The position numbers were made by a program, and so were the translations under genes. Below the pieces are notes generated by a model that made no database searches, was not told the DNA's origin, and saw only the letters and a program-made list of their open reading frames with translations. From NCBI RefSeq assembly GCF_022458985.1, contig NC_061782.1, positions 9,937,672 to 10,001,671 of the forward strand: a stretch of 64,000 nucleotides of DNA, in the 5' to 3' direction. The stretch is from Mugil cephalus (lineage: Eukaryota; Chordata; Actinopteri; Mugiliformes; Mugilidae). Below are positions 60,085-64,000 of the stretch, in pieces (position 1 is the first letter of the stretch; each line of letters starts with the position of its first letter).

Positions 60085-63000
60085 CTGGAAGACAGAAACA
60101 AGTGTTAGACAGGCGTCTTCAAGGCAAACTTGACTGCACAAAAAGCGAGTTAATGACAACAGCTTAATGTTAATATATACACACACATACTGATCAGCAA
60201 CATCATTATGACCAATCTGTCAATGGGTGGAATATATTATGCAGGTCCAAGTGAACAATTTGGTCCCAAAGCAACAGGAAAAATAGGCAAGTGGTAAGAC
60301 TTCAGCAATTTTGACATGTCCAACTTGTGGCTACGTCAGCGCATCTCTCAAATCTGCCACTCCTGTGAAGTGCCCAAACTGCAGCAGTCAGTACCAGTTT
60401 AAGGTGGTCCAAGGAGGAAAAGGCATCAAACCTGCGTCAATTGAATGGGCAACCCAGGTTCACTGATGGATGTAAAGTACGAAGGTTGGCCTATGGGGTC
60501 AGATCCAACAGATCTGTAGCTCAGAATCATGAAAACTTAATACTGGTTCTGATAGGAAGGTGTCAGAAGTGCACATCTGATGCAGAAGTGTACAACAGTC
60601 TAACTTGTACTTGGCAACGTAACACAGACCAGTCCACTGCGGAAAGAGAGAGTCTACAATGTGCATGTGAGCATCAGAACTGGACCATGGAGCAGAGGAA
60701 GAAGGCGGCCTGGTCCCCTCGCCAATGCAGTACGCAACGATCGTCATGGTCTTAGACCCGCGATCCCGAAAAACATTGTAACAACATCAACGTTCTTTAC
60801 GGGTTATAATGTTGTGGCTGATCAGTAAAAATATATTTATACTTTATATGACTTAAATACTCACATTGCACCGAGTTGCTGTCTCCATGTTCTTGCACCA
60901 GAATGCAGGTCCCCAGCTGCATTGCTCTGTTCCCAGAAGTCTGTGCAAAGCTGATGGACAGGCTCCCATTTTCTGTTACATACACATAGAAACACGTGTC
61001 AGATAATAAAGTGGACTGCAGGTCTGAGGAGCAAGTCAATTATCCCATCTGCTGTCACAATCTCAAACATCTCAGTTTGTAATAAATTGACTTTACCATG
61101 CACACAAAGTCTGGGTCGAGCATCTGGAGCAGAAGTTGGACAAGCATTGGCTCATACTGTTGAACCATCTGGTCACACTGCAGAGACACACGGGTGGTGA
61201 TGTGTGAGGCGGTCACATGAAGAAAGATTAAAAAGTTACACAATGTAAGAAATCCCAAGTACTCACCTCGCTCTGGAAAGAGGGAGGCAGGAAGCTGCAG
61301 ACTTTCCTCACAGCCTCCTCGATCTGAGTCTCTGTAGCGTTTTGCTCCAAAATGCCATCAATGTATTTAACGGCCATCTTGCACACCTCACAGTAGTCGC
61401 CAGCCTGGAAGCGAGTCTGGTCGAGTTGAACTGTGAGGAAATATTGACGTCAGAACCCATATGTGGAAATACAAGTTCTTTGCGTGAGACAAAAAGACAG
61501 ACCTATTTTAACCTGGCAGCTGATTAAAGTTGACAGTTGTGACAGAAAAGTGTCTAATCTTGCAAAGTGCCAACATCACCCTTTCCTGTATGACTTGGCT
61601 TTGCGACAGAAATCGTTTAAATTCCTATCGCTTTCCAAACCCAAACCCTGCTTTCGAGAGTGAACACTTACCAACATATGCACGACTGGCCTGATTGCAA
61701 AGTGCCAGCACTGTGCAGACAGTCTTGGGGTCGGCCTCCTGCACCAGCAGCTCAATGATGGCCTGGCCGTAAGTCTCGATCAGGTCCTTGCACTGGCCGG
61801 ACAGAGAGGAGGGCAGGAGAGTGCAAACCTTCTCCACAGCTTGAATAACCTCCGCCTGACACAAAACAGACAGGTCAGTACATCTGAAGCTAATTTCTAT
61901 GTTTGTACTGGATGAATCTAGAGGCACAGCACCCACCTCTGTTGTGTGGTCCTGCAGCATAGACTCCAACTCTTTCATCACATACTCGCAGATGGCACAT
62001 GTTGGGGAGTCACGGACGCGCACCATGGGCTAGAACACAAAAAAAGGTGACGTCTCATGAGCTCCTACTCCGCTGGGTAACACCACATTTGTGTCTAGTC
62101 ATAACAAGTAGTCATGAGAATCTGCATTAAAAAAAATTGGCCCATTATGACTTACAGTAGCAGACTTCTCCACAGTGGCGGCAGGGAAAAGCTTGGCGGC
62201 AGGCACAGTCTTGGCAGCCAGGAGCTTCATCATAGGAACGGACTTCGTAGCCGTACAGAAGCCAGCGTGGACGCAGATGTCCTTGGGTTGCTGAGGACAG
62301 AAGCAAGAGATTACTTTAGGATACAAAGACCAGAGAGGAAGAAAACTAAAAATATTGCATGCTGTTTGCATAATGTGTGTTTATAATCTGCATAGAATTC
62401 CACATTAGCACCCATGCAATATGCATATGATTCAGAATATATAATAAAAAAATAAAAAAAAAACCTAATGCAGCCATCTTTTACCATTACCAAACACACT
62501 GGAACACACACCCATAGTGGCAAAGTGTTTACATGTGCAGTGCTGACTGTAGCATCCAACAAGGTCATCCACATTCATTACAAAAAACTCTCTTAGGGCC
62601 GTGACACACCAAGCAGATGGTTGGCCATTTTCCTGGTGTCTAGTGTCTGGGACTGGTAGTTGGACCCCTGTCTGTACATTATACTACACACCAATAATGT
62701 ATATTATTATTATTATTATACTGCAGACCAAATGTTAAGGAATTAGCTGACGTTTACTTTTACACAGATGCAAACCTATGCGCTAGCTGGCGCTTGGCTA
62801 AAGTCTTTGCGATGTGTTCAAGTGCAACTTAATGGCCAAAATACAGACGACGTGATCCACATTGTTATTTGATGCTGGCTTGGTGTGTCCGTACCTTTAG
62901 TTTACTCGTTTGCGTAAATTTAGTTGTGAGGTTCAAGCGCACATCGTCCAGTCAGAGCATACTATGAATGACAGCATGCTCGTTTGATGTGAAGCAACAG

Positions 63001-64000
63001 TAGAAGTTCTTACTGTAGCCTTTAAGTGTTTCCGTAAAATGCCTTGTCCCAGTGTTAAGTCATTAGCCAAACAAGCGTGTTCAAGAAAGTAGCCTTTCTT
63101 ACAATTAGATCCCCATTCACAATTCACATGCGTCTCTACTGAGTCAGGTGGGTAGTGCTAGGAGTGGACAGCACAAGAAGCAAGAGCTAAGGGTTAAAAA
63201 GCTACAGGCTGAACAGAGAGTGACCTACCTGTTCCTGGGGAGCGGCATACAAAACCCAGAGCAGGAGAAAACAGAGCAGAATGACATGGATGGAGAGGAG
63301 AAAAGTAAAGGAACACAAGCGGGAAAAAAAGTCAGAAGAATAAATTGAAAGAAAAAAAAAAAGAGAGAAGTAAGCAATTGAAAGCTTTGAGTTAACTGAA
63401 GTCAGCAGGCCAGGTGGCGCTTTGGGACTGAACATGGGCTTAGCACAACCAGTGTGTACACATTAGTTCTGATGGCAGTCACTGAGTATTAGATCATAAT
63501 GACTATTCAAATGTGCAAACAAAAGGCTTTCCTTCTTTGAATCAGTGAAGCACATAATGTGGGGGTGTCAGAAGACTTACCATGGACATGAGCTGCTCAA
63601 TAACGAGGGTACCATACTGGCCAACATACTGCTTGCACTGCAATGAAATTAAACACAGTTAATATATAGCATAGGCTGGAAAACCAACACTTAATCCATG
63701 CAGGACGCTCACCATGTCAGACATGCCTGGCCCCAACAGGTCACACTGGCTCTCAATGTTTGCAATAAGAGTGTTGATGAATGTGGAGTTGGCCTTGGCT
63801 TCGGCTTGAGCGTCGGTCAGAAACTTGATGCAGTCCTGGCAGACTGTATCACTTCCCTACAAGTGAGAGGTGTAAGATTCAGAGCCAAACATAGACATAG
63901 ACAATACCAAACAGGAGGCGGAGAACAAGATGCTGTTCACTAGGGGGAATAAACAGCGTACCTGCAGTGGAGTCTCTTGTTTGGGGGTCTCCTGCTTGGG
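60049..64000 (-). CDS. psap: psap, prosaposin (3' part, cut by window edge)
   Basis: Prosaposin is a secreted and lysosomal precursor cleaved into saposins A-D, which present sphingolipids to lysosomal hydrolases. Minus-strand exons, 5' to 3': 64000-63962 (partial), 63856-63713, 63637-63581, optional 63234-63229, 62290-62156, 62029-61937, 61855-61672, 61430-61267, 61177-61097, 60972-60865, 60084-60049. Without the optional exon they give 346 residues and a stop in frame. The order is A-B linker, saposin B (CQDCIKF, NST sequon, GPGMSDM), B-C linker, saposin C (CAICEYV through LALCNQ), saposin D ([16 protein letters not shown] sequon, [13 protein letters not shown]) and the C-terminal saposin-A-type domain ([20 protein letters not shown] through CKRHVWV). 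The six-cysteine pattern of each visible saposin is intact. The signal peptide and saposin A lie beyond 64000. Confidence 0.95.
60190..60825 (+). mobile_element. Internally deleted Tc1/mariner-type transposon relic
   Basis: Terminal inverted repeats start CTGATCAGC at 60190 and end GCTGATCAG at 60825. Reverse-complementing the right end gives CTGATCAGCCACAACATTAT against CTGATCAGCAACATCATTAT on the left. The element is flanked by TA on both sides (60188-60189 and 60826-60827), the Tc1/mariner target duplication. Inside, in + orientation, are decayed pieces of a fish Tc1-like transposase, such as CAGTCAGTACCAG, TGGTCCAAGGAGGAAAA and [16 protein letters not shown] just before where the first catalytic Asp of the DDE domain should be. 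Most of the catalytic domain is missing. Confidence 0.88.
60441..60755 (+). pseudogene. Tc1-like transposase fragment
   Basis: A 104-codon open frame with recognisable transposase only at [17 protein letters not shown] (about codons 75-91); elsewhere the ancestral frame is broken. The DDE catalytic residues downstream are deleted, so it cannot encode an active enzyme. Confidence 0.8.
60865..60972 (-). CDS. psap: psap exon: saposin D end and C-terminal domain
   Basis: Phase 0 to 0, 36 codons: [20 protein letters not shown] through ETATRCN. It contains the last Cys of saposin D and the start of the saposin-A-type domain. Confidence 0.94.
61097..61177 (-). CDS. psap: psap exon: saposin D, second half
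   Basis: 27 codons: [20 protein letters not shown] then DPDFVCM; phase 0 to 0. Confidence 0.95.
61267..61430 (-). CDS. psap: psap exon: saposin D, first half
   Basis: Enters in phase 1. Encodes [20 protein letters not shown], the N-glycosylation sequon NAT, and [13 protein letters not shown]. Confidence 0.95.
61672..61855 (-). CDS. psap: psap exon: saposin C, second half
   Basis: Encodes [20 protein letters not shown] and [20 protein letters not shown], ending [12 protein letters not shown]; phase 0 to 1. Confidence 0.95.
61937..62029 (-). CDS. psap: psap exon: saposin C, first half
   Basis: 31 codons: [20 protein letters not shown] then [11 protein letters not shown]. The N-glycosylation sequon found here in mammalian saposin C is absent (DHTT). 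Confidence 0.95.
62156..62290 (-). CDS. psap: psap exon: saposin B end and B-C linker
   Basis: 45 codons starting [12 protein letters not shown], the last Cys motif of saposin B, then an Ala/Lys/Pro-rich linker ([19 protein letters not shown]) likely exposed to processing proteases. Confidence 0.94.
62596..62896. mobile_element. Harbinger-type MITE (301 bp)
   Basis: Terminal inverted repeats of 19 bp match at 15 positions: GGGCCGTGACACACCAAGC at the left against AGGTACGGACACACCAAGC, the reverse complement of the right end. The element is flanked by a TTA on both sides (62593-62595 and 62897-62899), the size and sequence expected for PIF/Harbinger insertions. No ORF is inside. Similar ends are remembered from other fish MITEs. 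Confidence 0.75.
63229..63234 (-). CDS. psap: Candidate 6-nt psap microexon (Glu-Gln)
   Basis: On the minus strand GAACAG sits between an acceptor CCGCTCCCCAG and a good donor GTAGGT. Inserted between the exons at 63581 and 62290, both phase 0, it would add EQ before QPKDIC. Mammalian PSAP has an alternatively spliced 9-nt exon (QDQ; also a 6-nt DQ form) at exactly this place. Position, phase, size and sequence all fit, but usage is not shown. Confidence 0.7.
63581..63637 (-). CDS. psap: psap exon: saposin B, middle
   Basis: 19 codons: [19 protein letters not shown]; phase 0 to 0, matching mammalian CKNYISQYSEIAIQMMMHM. Confidence 0.95.
63713..63856 (-). CDS. psap: psap exon: saposin B, first part
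   Basis: 48 codons starting [20 protein letters not shown], then the conserved sequon in [10 protein letters not shown] and ending [11 protein letters not shown]; phase 0 to 0. Confidence 0.95.
63962..64000 (-). CDS. psap: psap exon: saposin A-B linker (partial)
   Basis: The visible 13 codons read [13 protein letters not shown], ending at donor CAG|GTACGC. The exon continues beyond the window. The visible part holds two tandem PKQET units. Confidence 0.85.

Larger units (their letters stand above)
60085..60864 (-). other. psap: psap last intron, mostly a Tc1-like relic
   Basis: A 780-bp intron, about 640 bp of which is the Tc1-like element at 60190-60825. Confidence 0.9.
62291..63580 (-). 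other. psap: psap intron(s) around the candidate microexon
   Basis: 1290 bp between the two saposin B exons. It holds the candidate 6-nt microexon (63229-63234), a Harbinger-type MITE (62596-62896) and an (ATT)n tract at about 62701-62718. Confidence 0.88.

Noticed and set aside
60441..60755. A functional gene nested in the psap intron
   Set aside because: The open frame lies within a Tc1-like element with broken transposase frame and no catalytic domain, so it is a relic.

Overview
The window is vertebrate nuclear DNA, almost certainly from a ray-finned (probably percomorph) fish. Genes are split by GT-AG introns, simple repeats are frequent, and the three genes are unc5b, slc29a3 and psap, which lie near one another on human 10q22. 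Nothing points to bacterial, plasmid or viral DNA. All gene identities come from translating the exons and comparing them with family sequences from memory; no database search was run.

Layout. Positions 1-4394 are upstream flank. A GACA/GATA microsatellite (4395-4498) precedes a GC-richer 5' region. unc5b (netrin receptor, + strand) runs from its ATG at 5379 to its stop at 49898. I resolve 17 coding exons that join in frame to 945 codons plus stop. Intron 1 is about 30.7 kb (5467-36199) and holds no recognisable gene, but it has microsatellites, decayed dispersed repeats, a MITE-like element and several unique-looking AT/homeobox-motif-rich stretches that could be regulatory. The unc5b 3' UTR probably ends just after an AATAAA at 52427. 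A gap follows, then slc29a3 (equilibrative nucleoside transporter 3, + strand; five coding exons, 55645-58745, 470 codons plus stop). Convergent to it is psap (prosaposin, - strand), whose last ten constitutive coding exons (one cut by the window edge) lie between 60049 and 64000. The first half of psap (signal peptide, saposin A) is outside the window.

The genes are neighbours by synteny, not by pathway. UNC5B is a plasma-membrane guidance and dependence receptor. ENT3 and prosaposin are both lysosomal (nucleoside export and sphingolipid-hydrolase activation). The mammalian genes CDH23 and VSIR, which separate SLC29A3 from PSAP in human, are absent here.

The most interesting signals are in splicing. 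There is a 33-nt microexon in unc5b (42149-42181) that matches the alternatively spliced mammalian exon 8. There is a candidate 6-nt microexon in psap (63229-63234), at the same place as the mammalian 9/6-nt alternative exon of the saposin B domain. A (TG)n tract replaces the pyrimidine tract at the unc5b exon 12 acceptor. Three DNA-transposon-type elements are also clear: a Tc1-like relic and a Harbinger-type MITE in psap introns, and a MITE-like element near unc5b exon 2. I found no evidence of a wholly new genetic system.
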